From contig CM041084.1 of the NCBI GenBank assembly GCA_023079485.1, positions 12,646,609-12,710,608 on the forward strand: 64,000 nucleotides of DNA, written 5' to 3'. Origin of the DNA: Archilochus colubris (lineage: Eukaryota; Chordata; Aves; Apodiformes; Trochilidae). This document shows, in pieces, positions 11,786 through 24,390 of the stretch. The position numbers and the translations under genes are program-made. The notes under the pieces are model-generated. The model was not told where the DNA came from. It ran no database searches and was given only the letters and a program-made list of their open reading frames with translations. Position 1 is the stretch's first letter. Every line of letters starts with the position of its first letter.

Positions 11786-13839
11786 ATGAAAAGGTCAAGG
11801 TCCTTCTACAAATGTCTAACTTGGCAAAAGTTCTCTTTCTGCTGTTTTTGTAGCCCCTCCACTAAGCATCCTACATCCCAATCTGTATGAACAGAAGATC
11901 CAGCTCTTCCTAAGGAATTAAAACAGTCATTCCAAGTTAATTGTAGGGGGGTTGCTTTCTTTGTTTGACAGGTTGATTTGGACAAGTGAGCTGCCAGGAT
12001 GTGAAATAACAACCCAGTCCCTCACCATGCAGCTATCAGGAAGAGTGACAGTGTTGCTGGGGCTCACAGGTACAAGTGAATATGCTCTCACAAATGTTTT
12101 CAGCATTTGCTCTTTTCTTAGGGCATGTTGCAGCCATTTTCTGATGACTGCAATCCTCTGAAACAGAGGTGATTTTTTTCCAAATCCTGAGGCAACTTAG
12201 ATTTGAAGCAAAACTGGAACTATTTACATTAACCCTCTAGAGCCAGCCTCACAATAGCACAATGATTCACTCTAGTTTGGTAGCAACCTGGGCTTACCTT
12301 TTCAGTCCTTTCTGTAAAACAAGGAGATATTGGAGTAGGCCTATTTAAACTTGAGTAAATTTGCATTTTCTTCCAATGTACATCCTCATATAAGCACCTT
12401 AATCAACGAGTAACAAAGAAAGTGAAGTCAACACAACCATGACTTAATTTTCCTTAGGCCTGTACATGTTTTTAGCATGTACATTTACACCTGTAAATAT
12501 TCTTTCTATAGGCTTGCAGCAATTGGGAATCTTTTATAGTGGCAATCTAATCCTTTTCAACATGGTACTGCTGTAATTGAAGTGCTATAATTTAAGGCTC
12601 TAAAGTAATCTACACCTCTGGAAGTTTAAAGAAGACTGGACAACAAAAAACAAAAAAATCAGTTGTTTACTTAACAGAATATACCATCAATGAGGAATTG
12701 CTGCATTCCTCCTTTTCTTTAGTTGTGCTCCTTCCTCAGCACTATTCCTGAAGAACCAGCAGGAACAAACTATAATGACTGGGTTAAGTGCTGAAGAAAT
12801 AGCTTATAGGCTTTTTTTTTTCTGAAATTTTGTGGTGCGCAGACTCAGCATGATCAAAACCACTGAATTCTCTGTGACTAACTGGTGTTTTCATTACTGC
12901 ACTGCACTTTTATAACAATGCTCTCCATCTCTGCCTTCATTCATGCCAACTGTCCCATTTTCTGCTAGACAATTCTCATTTTTCTTATCTGGTTTTGGCT
13001 GTTCTATACTTTAGCTGTCTTGTCCATTTTATTTGCCCATGCACATTAATGCAGCAGAGGCAGAGGCAGTTACCAACAATACGTCCTACACAAGGATGCA
13101 GCAGGACAGTGTTATTGGTGAATTCTACATTTGGAGCAGTCTCAGAGCTAAACAGTTTAATCTGTTTAATTTGAAGGTGCAGGGTGTGGCTAAATGTTCA
13201 GTTAGTGGCTGTTAGCACTGTGCTAAAGATAGCTTCAAAGCAAAGTAAAACCTCATGGAACACTCCGTGCACTGCCTCCATTTAACATAAGCTGAAAAGA
13301 TCTATTTATATATTCATTCAGCGGTACTTCCTTGTTGTATAAAACATCAGAGCTGAATTTAATATACCACATTCTGATGTACAAGTCTCGAGCAAATAAA
13401 TCCCCTAAAGCACAAGTGAGTACAATCATTTTAGGTGTCCCTTTTTCTTCTTTCGCTAATAAATGCAATGTTAAATAGATCTTGGAGAAAAAAATAAATG
13501 AGATGAGAGGCCTGAAGTACTGATCTCATCAGGTACCTCTCAACTCCATTCCTGATGCCAGCTTTTCAAGAATCTAAGCTAGAGTTCAGGACTTTTAAGA
13601 TCATTGCCTGTTAAACAAGTAGCACAGTAAGAGAGCTATGTAATTGCCTTTTTTTGAGGTAGAGAGACAAGTCCAGATTTCCTGGCACAAATATTCCCAT
13701 TAAGTTTGTGAGGCTTAAGCTTGTGACCCACAACACAATGAAAAGAGGATTTCTGATCTTGCTTTCTTCCTCATGTTTCTTGGTGAGTGGCAAGATCTGA
13801 CATGAATAACTAGCCTCAAATATCAGTGTGAATTTATTG
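11786..13839. other. Unique non-coding DNA
   Basis: No gene was recognised. It contains the hairpin at 12461-12483. It also contains a minus-strand open frame at 13253-13468 with four CpGs and protein-like composition; this could equally be a conserved non-coding element. Confidence 0.55.
12461..12483. repeat. Perfect 8-bp inverted repeat, 7-base loop
   Basis: Arms TGTACATG (12461-12468) and CATGTACA (12476-12483) are exact reverse complements, and each arm contains the palindrome GTAC. Short hairpins of this size can occur by chance. Confidence 0.85.
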
Positions 13840-14045
13840 AATGGAATAATAATAACCATAGCAAAAGAAATGACAGAAATAACAAAAATAGTGGCATGGA
13901 AAATAATGGCAATAACAACAAAATAACAAAAAAACTACAAACAATAACAACAAAATGACAATAGTAACACAAATGGTAATATTAATGCTAATATTAATAT
14001 TAGTGATAGTAGTAAAAATAATTAAAAATAATGATAATGTAGTAG
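13840..14045. repeat. Degenerate AAT/AAC low-complexity repeat
   Basis: About 200 bases consist mostly of AATAAC, AACAA, AATAAT and ATTAAT words with irregular interruptions; the last part is TAATATTAATGC-like. This is a decayed trinucleotide or hexanucleotide microsatellite. The open frames across it on both strands (Ile/Asn-rich on one, Phe/Cys/Tyr-rich on the other) are low-complexity artefacts. Confidence 0.85.
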
Positions 14046-14542
14046 AGGACTTTAGTAACTTTGTCAAACAACAAGGTGGCGGGCATCATAACAGTGAGAC
14101 ACATGAATGCTTGCCATCCTTAGGGGCAAACTACAGCAAGTCCTATTAATGATTCATAAAGTGGAGTTTTCAGGTAGAGCTGCATATTCCATCTTAGCAC
14201 ACTGACATTAGCATTATCGGTAGATCAACAATATTCAAATAAGTGCTGAGCTCACTCAATCCCAGGCAAAAGTGCCAAGGGGATACCAGTTAGATACGTG
14301 GCATAAATGAAGGGAAGGAAGGAAGCAAGAATTAAAGCTTCTGGAAGCAATAAAAGAGAGCTAGGCTAGCATGTTCCTCATAAGCAGTGTATATTAGCAG
14401 CATACACGACATCTGTCATGCTTATAGCTGGCCAGGAATACCGGGAATACATCAGATGCACAGTACATTAGGGATATACACTGTATGTCCAGCAATGCAA
14501 ATATTAAGGCAAAATAGAGCCAAGCCACATTTTATTTGACAT
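14046..14542. other. Unique non-coding DNA
   Basis: Nothing was recognised beyond ordinary AT-rich sequence. Confidence 0.5.
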
Positions 14543-15090
14543 TGTTATGGTTTTGATGGTCTCCCACCAAAATGCCAGCTGGTTTCCAGTATAACTCTGC
14601 CTGTGTTCCTGTCAGGCTGCTGGGACATCATGAATTTACATTTTCAAATCATGCCTGCCAAGCAGATTTCCTTTTAGCCAAGAAGCTCCTCCTGTCCAAG
14701 GCTGTGAGTTATGGGAACAAGACACAAAACTTATTTCCAGGGGCTGGGGACTGTCTCCTTCCCAGGCTGCTCCCAGCACAGGGAGCCTGGAGGAGTAGCT
14801 CATACCAAGGCACCCCTCTGGGGTTTGAGCAGGGCTGGTGATGCAGCAGGGGTTCACCCTGGATCTCACCAGAAATCTTCCAGGGCTACTGCTCTCCCAG
14901 CCCTCATTAGATTATGACTTGAGCTCCAGGAGGCTCTCAGGGCTGTTTCTGGTCCCAGGTTTCTCAGAGCAGCTCTTCTGCCTTTTCAGGGGCTTTTGCT
15001 TTCAGAAGAAGAGAAAGGAAAAACAGGAGAGAAAGAAAGAAATCAAACTGTTCTTAAACAAAAACTTCTTTGAATTCCTTCTTCTTTAGA
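14543..15090. other. GC-richer patch of unknown origin, possible decayed LTR
   Basis: This block is visibly richer in G and C than its flanks, has few or no CpGs, and starts TGTTATGG, similar to avian ERVL LTR starts. It ends in a purine-rich stretch (15003-15040). Open frames on both strands are short and overlap each other, typical of GC-rich non-coding DNA. No coding domain, TATA box or matching target-site duplication was found, so the LTR reading is weak. Confidence 0.25.
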
Positions 15091-18000
15091 AAAACATAAG
15101 ATTTTACTCTTTACATACAAACTTAGATAGAAGGCTTTTTAAAAATGCAAAAATATCCCGCTTATCTCCAAACCCAATGTTTTACCTGCTCCTGTTATAG
15201 TCATATTGAATCATCCTAATGAAAAAGGGATGTGGTAAAGGGGAGGGGTGGCAGGAGGGATGTCTATTATTAGTATCTCTTTCATCTATCTGTATTTATT
15301 CATAATAGAATGGTTCGCATATTGTATTTTATTTCAGTAATAGTAAACATATCAGTATTTTATGAATTAGTGGCATTATGGTAAGGGATACTTTTCTTTT
15401 GAAAGACTGATAGCTCAGAACACCAGTAGATGAACACAAAAAAATGCAGGATGCTCCCTGCTCTGTAGTTTTGAGTAAAAGCATGTAGCTCTACTTGTCT
15501 ACTTTGAAGCCAAACTTCAAAGAAGTCATGTGTTAAAATGTGCACAGTATGACTATTTACTATATTAATCAGAGAATATGGAAATATTCACTTACTACAG
15601 AAAATACTTATGTCACTTATTTTCTTTTGAAGTCAGCTGCTGATTTTAAATCAGGCAGTTACCATAATTTTTATCAGTCCCATTCTGAATGTATGTGGGT
15701 CATTGGGTTTGCATTAAGTGAAAAGATGGGAAAAGTACCTTTGTGGAAACATGCTTTCATGTAGTGATCTTGAGAGACAGTCACTCCTCCATTACTCATG
15801 TTTCCTCATTCCATTGGAGAATGATGACATTTGAAAGTAGGTAGCCAGACTGACATACAAAGAGAAGCACTTGGAGCCTATCTATCTTGCTTGAAGGAAA
15901 ATTCAGGCGCTTAATTCATTAGAGTTCTTTGAAATCCTAAGATGAAGACACCATAGAATTGCAAAGTACTTTTATTTTTAAGGGAGCAGGGGAAAATGTC
16001 ACCTCTAAAAATTCAAAATAAACCAGTGAAAATCTTCCCTCAGGAAACTGCACTGGATCAATCTGCTTCATTCATTGTAATTTTTAACCCCAATATGTAC
16101 CTTAACCTCCCTTTATCCCCTGTTTTTCACCTTCATTCTGAAGTTTCTCTATGGAGTCTTTAGTTGGTCACTCTATTTCCTCAATCCAGTCATAGAAGAG
16201 TGGGAAAACTTCTTTGGCAGGCATTCATCTAAATCTGCTAATAGAATTCCTCTAGAAGAGAAATCCACAGTTTCTTCAAATTAAATTCACAATAAAGAAC
16301 AGAATTAGAATGTTTTTTCTCATGTCTCATCTGAGCTTTACTACAAAGAAATTCACTTACTCATTTTTAAGACAGTAAAGAGGAACAATTTGAAAAATAT
16401 CTGATTATTGCCTTCTAACCATACCTTTTATCAATTTTCAAAATTTTTCAATGTCTTTTACTTAATTTTTCTTTTCCTTTGTGAATCATTCCATGTATGT
16501 TAAGGTTTTGAAAGAACATTTGGTTTTTACTGATGTCTTCTAGACTCTCTCTGGGTTATGTGTCTTGTAAAGCTACGTTTTAATGGAATTACAAGAACTG
16601 GACAATATTTCTCGACTGAGGTCTCACTTTCTTATTCATCTTTATCTTACAAACTACCATGCTCTGTGACTGACTGTGTCTGAAAGGTAGATTTAACCCT
16701 GCCTTGCAGCTGGATGGTGAACAAGGTGTTATCAGAGTAATTCATGGTGGACAGAATCTCTGAAGGTCATGGTGATTAAAGTGTGACCATCTTAGGTCAT
16801 GTTTTCCAGGAACTTCTTAGGCAGGTCTCAAATATCTTTGATGGACAATTTTCCAACGTTTTTGGCATCCTTTTCCAAAGTATGGCTACCTATAACCAAG
16901 ATTTTTTTTTTCCCAACAATCTAACTGGAGTTTACCTGACTGTAACTTATAGATGTTTCTTTTTTCACTGTCCTGACTCGACCTTGGCTCTACCTGGTTA
17001 GTACAGATTTGCGTGGCAACCACTGGCTTCTGTTTACTAAGGAACTCTTGTTGGTGAAGACACTAGCTGGGATGTGTTGTTACCTTTGGCTCCAGAGTTA
17101 CATTTCCTTGCATAGCTGCCTGGTCTTCTCTGACATTCCGGAACAGACATATAAAAGGATCTTGAATTTCTCTGCTACTTTAAGAGGAAATCCTAACAAT
17201 GTACATTTTGAGCCATTGTTCCTCAGATGTATACTTATTACTTTAGCCTGATAATGAAAAAATCACATGGGACTTACTAAAAATTGGGTAACATAAGTAA
17301 TAGCACATACCATGTAATACTACGTAGTATGTGCAATACATATACCATAGGTCTTTATTTTTCCTGATATTTCTTCCTGCATGATTAAATAAATCAAAAA
17401 TGTTGTTTCTGAAAGTATTTGTAACAGACTGCATCTCAGGAACAACCATTAAAATTTGTGAACATCCTGCAAAATGGTGCCTTTTTTTACAAATGAAATA
17501 TTGCTTCAGACTTCCATCAGAAATACATTTTAAGCATAGACGTAAAGTCAAGTCCATAGCCAAGGTCTTGAAGGAATATGGCTTGATAGGAAGCATCATA
17601 CCTTCATTCCGTCTCTAACCTAATCTGCCCTTTATTTACTCTATGTTCTGTTCTCTGTAGTCCCCCATATAAGAATGTCTGGCTATTGAATTCATTGTCA
17701 AGGCATGAATTTTTCTCAGTGTTGATACAGATGTTATGATAAGTAGAAAACTAATAGTTTCTTACAAGCTGTTTCTTGAAGATAAGAGAAGTTTTATATT
17801 TAGGTTATCAGTTCTGAAGAGGTGCAAAGAAAAGTTGGAAAGGTACTGGACCATAAGAACAGGAAAGGGCTGGGGCTTAAGTATTACATCTTAACAGAGA
17901 TCTTGGGCCGTCATTGGTAACTTCTTGGATTACAACAGGAAAAAAACATCTGTACAGGAATGCTAGCTTGATACTCACTGCAAAATTTTTGTCTTTTGTG

Positions 18001-20819
18001 AAAAAGAATGTTTTCCATCAAAATTTGTCAGAGAACCATAGCAAGAGTAAAGTTTCCACCATGTGGAGGATATAATTGCAGCCTTCTTCACATACACTGC
18101 AACAGATTCCATATAAGTAGAAATATTTTTTCTCTTTGTAACGAAGGCAAGCAAATATCTCCAGCTTCCAAAAACATGGCTTTTCAGAAATAATGTCTCC
18201 CTGCACTGGGCATAATGTTATGCCTCTGAAGTAAATGGGAGCTTTGTCAAAGGCCTTGAAGCAGAACCAGGCTCATCTTGCAATGTGAGGGCTGGGTGTC
18301 AGTGTCCTTGTTCTGTTCAGAAGCAAATTCAAAGACTGTAATTCCATTTTTGGAAAGGTAACTGTCACTTCAGCTTTAATCCACACAGCTGAATGCATCT
18401 GAGGCTTTTGGAATTTCATGTCCTGCCATTGCCACTACAGAGAAAGGTTATAATATTTTTAATTTCCATTTCTCACCACATCACAAAGAACATTAAAGGA
18501 TCCAATTTAAAATCAAGCTTTAGAATTTGCTGCATCTCTTCTGTACCACTTCAAATAAGTAACAGAAATCACAGCCAGCTGACAGCAACCTGTGTCTACC
18601 CACGCAAGTCCAGTTGGCAGAATGTTTCAGCAATTCTGTTTACATCCTTTCCTTCACAATACAGTTATTGGAAAATGACTGTGATTTGCTTTTGTTGCAG
18701 ATATATACTATACACCACAGAGCTTCCACTCCTTTATATTGCCTCATGCTGTGCCTCTGTGGACAAAGACAGCACACATTTTATTTCCTCCCACTTGAAC
18801 ACACTGTTGTAATTAGGTGCAAGTCACAGGAAACCATTGCTTTAGATCTTTATCCTGAAAAATCACAGACTAGAGCTTGAGTTGCAGAGTAAAGTTTTTG
18901 TTATTTCAGTCTTATTTCTTTTTTCACTGTTTTTATAACTAAAAATTAAGGAATAAATAAAGGAATTTAAAATGGCAAAGTCTTAGCAATAGGACTCCCT
19001 AAATGTTATTTCAAGCAAAATTTAGGGGCTTTTTTAACCCTATCTCTGATCTAGTTGGACAAGAAGACCCAAAAGACCAGGTAGGGAATCTAAAATCACA
19101 CAGATGAATGAGAATTCTTCCACTGCTGAGACCAAGGAAGGTAGTCAGAGAAAGGCCTTTCCCAACTTGACTTTTCTGCCATTCTCAGAGACAGGGACAG
19201 AAGAAAGCATGGGAGGCATGCATCCTGCAGCTCTGTACAGATTCCAGTCATCAAAGTTACACTTCAGAAAATTTAAAATGCTGTCAAAATTTAGTTAATA
19301 CTTGGAAAATAACATAGTGCAAAAGGATGCTAAGACATCCGAAGCTCAGTTGACCTGAATTTAGAAGACTCGCTTCTGCATTTTAGATTTCACTTTATTA
19401 AGAAATCAAATCATAAATGCTCTATACCTACCATATCCAGACATTATGTTGGCTGATACCTCCAGCTCCTTTTATTCCTTCATGAAGACCAACTAGTCTT
19501 TCCCAAGCATTTGTAGACAGTCAGTTGACACAAGTTGCCTTGGAGAAAAGAAAGGAAATTGATGTAAATTGTGTGCATCTGGAAAAATTGTCTCTGAGTA
19601 GACAGTTGGAGTTTGGTGTTCACAGAGCCTCAAATCTGACTAAATATCTAATGGGACAGAATACTAAGCTTGAGAAAATGTAATTCAGTTACTGTCATTG
19701 CCCTGGAATTGCAGAGATCTTTAATCTTTCCAATACAAAATTATTCTTGCAGAGCTCACAGTAGGGGATTGCAGAGAAAATCTGTACAGTATTTACTTTT
19801 TAAATGCATATTTTCCCATGTAGTATTAAGAAAAGAGATGGTGAATGTACAGCAACAAACCAGCAGAGGCTTGATTTTATTTCTTTAGCTACAATACATG
19901 GGGTGATACAATCTGATATCCTATTCAAATATAACTCTTCTGTCACATATCTACAGCTGCAACCTACTAGAGAAAAAGATTAAGTGGGAGGAAATTCAAG
20001 CCACAGTAGGCCTAGCAAGTCACCTGCTAAGGATTTTGGATGTGAGTCAAGGGGTTAGCTGAACTCCCTGTTAAGTAATTCTGTATTCTTTCACTGAAAA
20101 CATCTGTGCTGAGGAATGGGATGGCAATGCATACATATGGACTTTTTAAGTTTCTTGTGCTTGGCTAAACATATCTGCAGTATGGTGATGCTTTGCAGAT
20201 TGTACAGATTTGTTTACCTCTTTCTGAGAAGCCTGGGTGTAATTTTTTTTTTCTTGATATTCTATCTCATTTAAACTTACAGTTCTTTGAACATAACCAC
20301 ATCAGATAAATGATGAAAATGCAAAATTGAGCTGTGCTCCTATACAATCCTATCTCCACTCTGTTTTCTTGATCTGACACCAAGTTGCAGAGACTTTCCA
20401 TCTGTAATAGAAGAAAAATTGTAAAAAAATATGTGAGAATGACGTTTTTTCCTGTATGTCACATATTTAATTTTTCTCAATTAATATGTTGGTTTCAATC
20501 AATAATTTTTTGTTAGCTAAGGAGCTATGAGAAGGCTTTAGAAGTTAAAAAAACTTTACTGATTTTAAGATAAGATTGCAGGATCTTTCTTTACTTTCCC
20601 TTCCTTCTGTCCCAGTTAGTGCTCTAAAAATTTAATTTTTTGGTCTGAGACTTTGCATGTTCCACAGGGAATCCCGAAGCTCTTCTACAGTAGCAATGTC
20701 AACTGAACAAGGCCATGAGGACTTTATAATGATTTCCTTGAAATCACAACAAATATAGTGCTTGAGGAATAACTTTGGGGAATTTATCTACAGTTCATAT
20801 CCCCATACACTTGCCCTTC
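15091..20819. other. Unique AT-rich non-coding DNA
   Basis: No gene or named repeat was recognised. It holds the overlapping inverted repeats at 17303-17334. Many open frames of 60-139 codons are present (the longest at 18393-18812 on +), but none shows a recognisable domain and several overlap in other frames. Confidence 0.6.
17303..17334. repeat. Overlapping alternative inverted repeats
   Basis: GCACATAC (17303-17310) pairs exactly with GTATGTGC (17327-17334). Inside this lies the 14-base perfect palindrome ATACTACGTAGTAT (17317-17330). The two hairpins share bases and exclude each other. Confidence 0.85.
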
Positions 20820-21240
20820 TTTGAGAGGACAAGGATAGGAAAACCCTGCCTGGGACCCCACCAGCAACTTCCAGCTTGTTGAAATTGCATCTTTAATGAG
20901 GAGCAGCTGAGCCTGTGGGAGGAGAAGATGAGTCAAGTGACCTAAATAAACCAATCACAGTATTCCTTCCCATGGTGCTCAGTATAAAATGGCTCCCAAG
21001 AGAGCCCCTTGGGCTTTTCTCTGACTGGGGAGCTGCCTGGGGCAGGACCCTGCTGCCTGCTTCCTCCTCCCTTGTTTCCTCGCTAGACAGCGTTATCAAG
21101 GCAAGTTGCTTTCTACCTACTCAAGGTTTTTCAGTCTTAAAGTTTCTCTCCTGTATTCCCTTCTTCCCACTGGGAGGGAAGTAGGAATGGCAGAGAGCAT
21201 CTGTCACTGCTTAGCCACTGTCCAAATCATGGCAACACTA
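20820..21240 (+). mobile_element. Probable solo LTR with intact promoter boxes
   Basis: A block with higher GC than its flanks contains, in order, CCAAT (20951-20955), TATAAAA (20983-20989) and, about 25-30 bases later, a GC-richer segment ending in TC-rich sequence. This arrangement is typical of an LTR U3-R-U5 unit. No gag or pol frame is beside it, so a solo LTR fits best. Boundaries are approximate, and no terminal TG/CA pair or target-site duplication was fixed. The alternative is a real cellular promoter, for example of a long non-coding RNA on the plus strand. Confidence 0.4.
20951..20989 (+). promoter_or_regulatory. CCAAT box and TATA box
   Basis: CCAAT at 20951-20955 is followed 27 bases later by TATAAAA at 20983-20989. 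If functional, transcription would start near 21013-21020 on the plus strand. The AATAAA at 20945-20950 overlaps the approach to the CCAAT box and need not be a poly(A) signal. Confidence 0.5.
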
Positions 21241-24199
21241 CAGGCTAAAAAGGTCTTTCCAGCCTTTGTTTAAAAATATGATATGTAAAGAAAGGTTAGA
21301 AAGAAGAAATATAATTTCCAGTGGAAATGGAGAAGGAAAGAACAATAAACTAGCGCCCAGGGACAGCAAAGTTTGGTCAGTAAATAGGGTTACTGGTCCA
21401 AGGGAAACTGCCAGGATCAGTTTATTTTCTGAGTGTGTGAGGAATAGTCTTTACCTAGATTCTGAGAAACTGCAGTTCTCCTAATCACCTCTGAACACCT
21501 TGCCTCTAGGCCATTTTAGCTAGGAAACATCACTTTGTTCCCCAGGAAGGCACAAAAGCCATTAAAATAGGAGCCACCTCTGGAACAGGATCATCACAGC
21601 AATCCTGTTACATCTCATTTCTTCATGTCACAGGCATTATGGCAAAGCCAAAAATTTAGCTATCTTTTTGTGAATAGAAAATGGGAGAGTAAATTCCTCC
21701 TTGCAAGTGGGACAACTATAATTGCTTCCTCTGGGATAACAGCACAAAGGGGAATACAGTGAAAGTCACTTGTTTCTTCTCTCAGAAGGAACTGAGCAAA
21801 TAGTAACCTATTGGTTTTAAATAGAAATGTGGATACCATTTGAAAGTATCTTCTGAACAACATTCAGAGCACTAGAATCCCTTAGCAGCAAAAAAAATAC
21901 TCTCTGTTCATTCTTCATATGCTGCCTAATGTCCTGAAGCTGGGATTTCCACTAGAATATAAACCATGGTTATATGGCTAGTGATGAGTAAGATGACTAA
22001 AAATTTTCATGAGATAGAGACAAGAAGAAATAGTGCTAGAAAGAGCCTTGGACAGGGAGATGTAAAGGAAGATAATCTTTGCCTGGTTTTTTTTCCCCTT
22101 TGTACCAGGGATTACTCTTGAATGTATTTTTGTCCAAGGGCCAAGTAATCACCAGGTGTACAGTAAAGTAGATCTCCTGAACTTAATGGAGCTTCATCAA
22201 AAGAAGACTGATACATCCCTTTCATTTAAATACTATCAAATCAGAGGTCAACAGGACAGGCCTTAACATTAGAAGACTTTAACCTTTGAATGTCTTAACA
22301 TACACCTTAGTAATTTATTGATATTATTATTGAGAAAGAAATACTAAGATATGCTTCAAAGTGTAACTTAGCCAATATCAGAATGGCTAAAAGAGATCAG
22401 GAGATCAATGCAAAAATTGCTTTTGTCAAGAGTAAAAGGTCTTTATGCACGGAGCTTAGCTTTGGATCTTCAAAGAAGGAAAAAAATGCAAGGCTCTATG
22501 TGAATATTTGATTTGCATATATCTCATGAACTATGGTGAAAATAGCTGCTTTGCAAGCTGTTCTGTTGCATCTTTTTAAAGATATTAAGGTGCCTGGATG
22601 AAAATACAGCCAATAGAATCATACATTTCTGTTCAACTAAAACGATGCTATTGATTCAACTATTGGCATATATCACTGTAGAAGAAAAGAAGGCTGAAAA
22701 GCAGACCAGAATTGTCACAACAGGGTCAAATCCTTATGATCTGATAGACATTTAAACATTATGTCAATTTGAATTGCCTCAACACAGTACATTTCTGGTT
22801 GTGCACATTGTTGGGATGGCAATGTCACCCATAAATCTGTTAGAGATGAGGAAATTTAACTGTTTCATATCTATTAAACATGAAGAGAGAACCCTTGTGG
22901 GATCTATGCAGCAATGGATCTGCATGTTCAGGTACAATAATATAAGAAGAAATAAGAAACAGTAAAAAGGTCAAAAAGTGAAGGCTTTTGAATTTATTTG
23001 AAATCAGGATGTAAGAATGAGCTTTTACCAGAAAATCTTAGGTAAAATAATCTCTTTGGAACATGTTCTAAGCCATTAGCCCAAAGTTTAGATTGCTGTG
23101 GTAGATGCACATATAGAATTCCAAAAAGCCATGGTGCAGGCTACTCCATACCAAAAGATCTTGTCATGTCAGTGGAACACTTGAATATGAATCAGAAAAT
23201 GGCCTAATTAGGAATTAATCAGTTCTTCTAAATAAGAAGAGGAAGCCAATATACATCCCCCTTGGTCAACAATGTAACCAGTATGATACCAGAACTAGGA
23301 AGAAAATTAAACCCTTCAACAATGCAAATATCTCAAAGGATCTTTGTTTTAGGACTATGTCTTCTAGTGATATTTTTTTCTTGTTACTGAATAGCATAGA
23401 GTGTTCTAGCCAGAAAGTATCTTGGAAAGAGAAATATCCAGTCAGAATCTAGCTCTGCTAAAAATTCTTCATTTTCTTTTGAGTAGGACTGGTTTGGACA
23501 GTTCAATAGAAAAAGAAAGAATACATTTTAATACCTCGTGACAGAAAAATAACTCAAAAAAGATGTTATATCATGGTTGTTTTGTAGTTAAAATATAAAT
23601 TTTCCTTCTAATATGATCAGTTTGTTCCTACGGGTTTGTTGTGTGTGGGGGCTTATTTATTTATTTTTTTGTAGTAGTATGGAAATAATTTCTTCGTTCT
23701 CAGGAGAATGGGGTCCAGCAAGTACAGCCTTTTGTTGTGTTGCTCTAGAAGCCTATAATTTTCAGGAATATCAGAAGTTCCAATTTATTTTCTCATTTAA
23801 ACAGCAAGAAAAGCAATCAGAATTTATTAGCATGAAATAGAGTTCTTAGTTTATATGTAGCTATGTAATGGAACTGATCAAATAGACTGAATTATTTATT
23901 TAATTAATTCTTATTTATTAGATTACTATGTTTTCCATTCACATAACATTAATTTTCATGCAGTTGTAAAACCTGGAAGTCCTACTGGGTAAAATCCTGT
24001 TAATGTAATACATTTCTTAAAAGAACAATGTATTAACTTCATTTTCTGATAGTGTTAGCAGTGTAACAGATTTCCAGTGTTCTTCTAACCCCAGAGGGCA
24101 TCTAAAGAGCTCCAGGAGACAAAGGTATCTTTCAGTACCTTCTGTTGTTTCTACAAGCATTTAATATTTTATGTGAGATATATGCCCTAATAGCACATG
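21241..24199. other. Unique AT-rich non-coding DNA
   Basis: Nothing was recognised apart from an inverted octamer ATTTGCAT at 22511-22518. Open frames here are short and show no domain. Confidence 0.6.
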
Positions 24200-24390
24200 A
24201 AACACCATGGCCTGGTGCGATCACGGCAAATACCACATGCATAGTGAAATCTTTTTTTTTTCCTGTTTTATTTTGCTATTTGGTATGCAAATCCACTCTG
24301 TGGTAACCTTACCCATGTGCTGCCTGTTCTGCTCATGCAAATCTTGGTAGATATCCTGGATTCTGATGCCATCTGCATCTGCTTACATTC
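24200..24390. promoter_or_regulatory. Candidate regulatory element with two POU octamers
   Basis: Two exact ATGCAAAT octamers, the POU/Oct factor site, lie at 24285-24292 and 24335-24342 in the same orientation, exactly 50 bases apart. Two CpGs just upstream (GTGCGATCACGG) are unusual locally. Spacing of about five helical turns would place both sites on one face of DNA. Function is inferred from motif knowledge only. Confidence 0.3.

Noticed and set aside
13834..14149. Ile/Asn-rich and Phe/Cys/Tyr-rich frames
   Set aside because: They are translations of a degenerate AAT/AAC microsatellite.
18393..18812. 139-codon plus-strand frame
   Set aside because: Length is near the top expected by chance in 64 kb of six-frame AT-rich DNA. 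Another frame overlaps it, and there is no domain or splice context.
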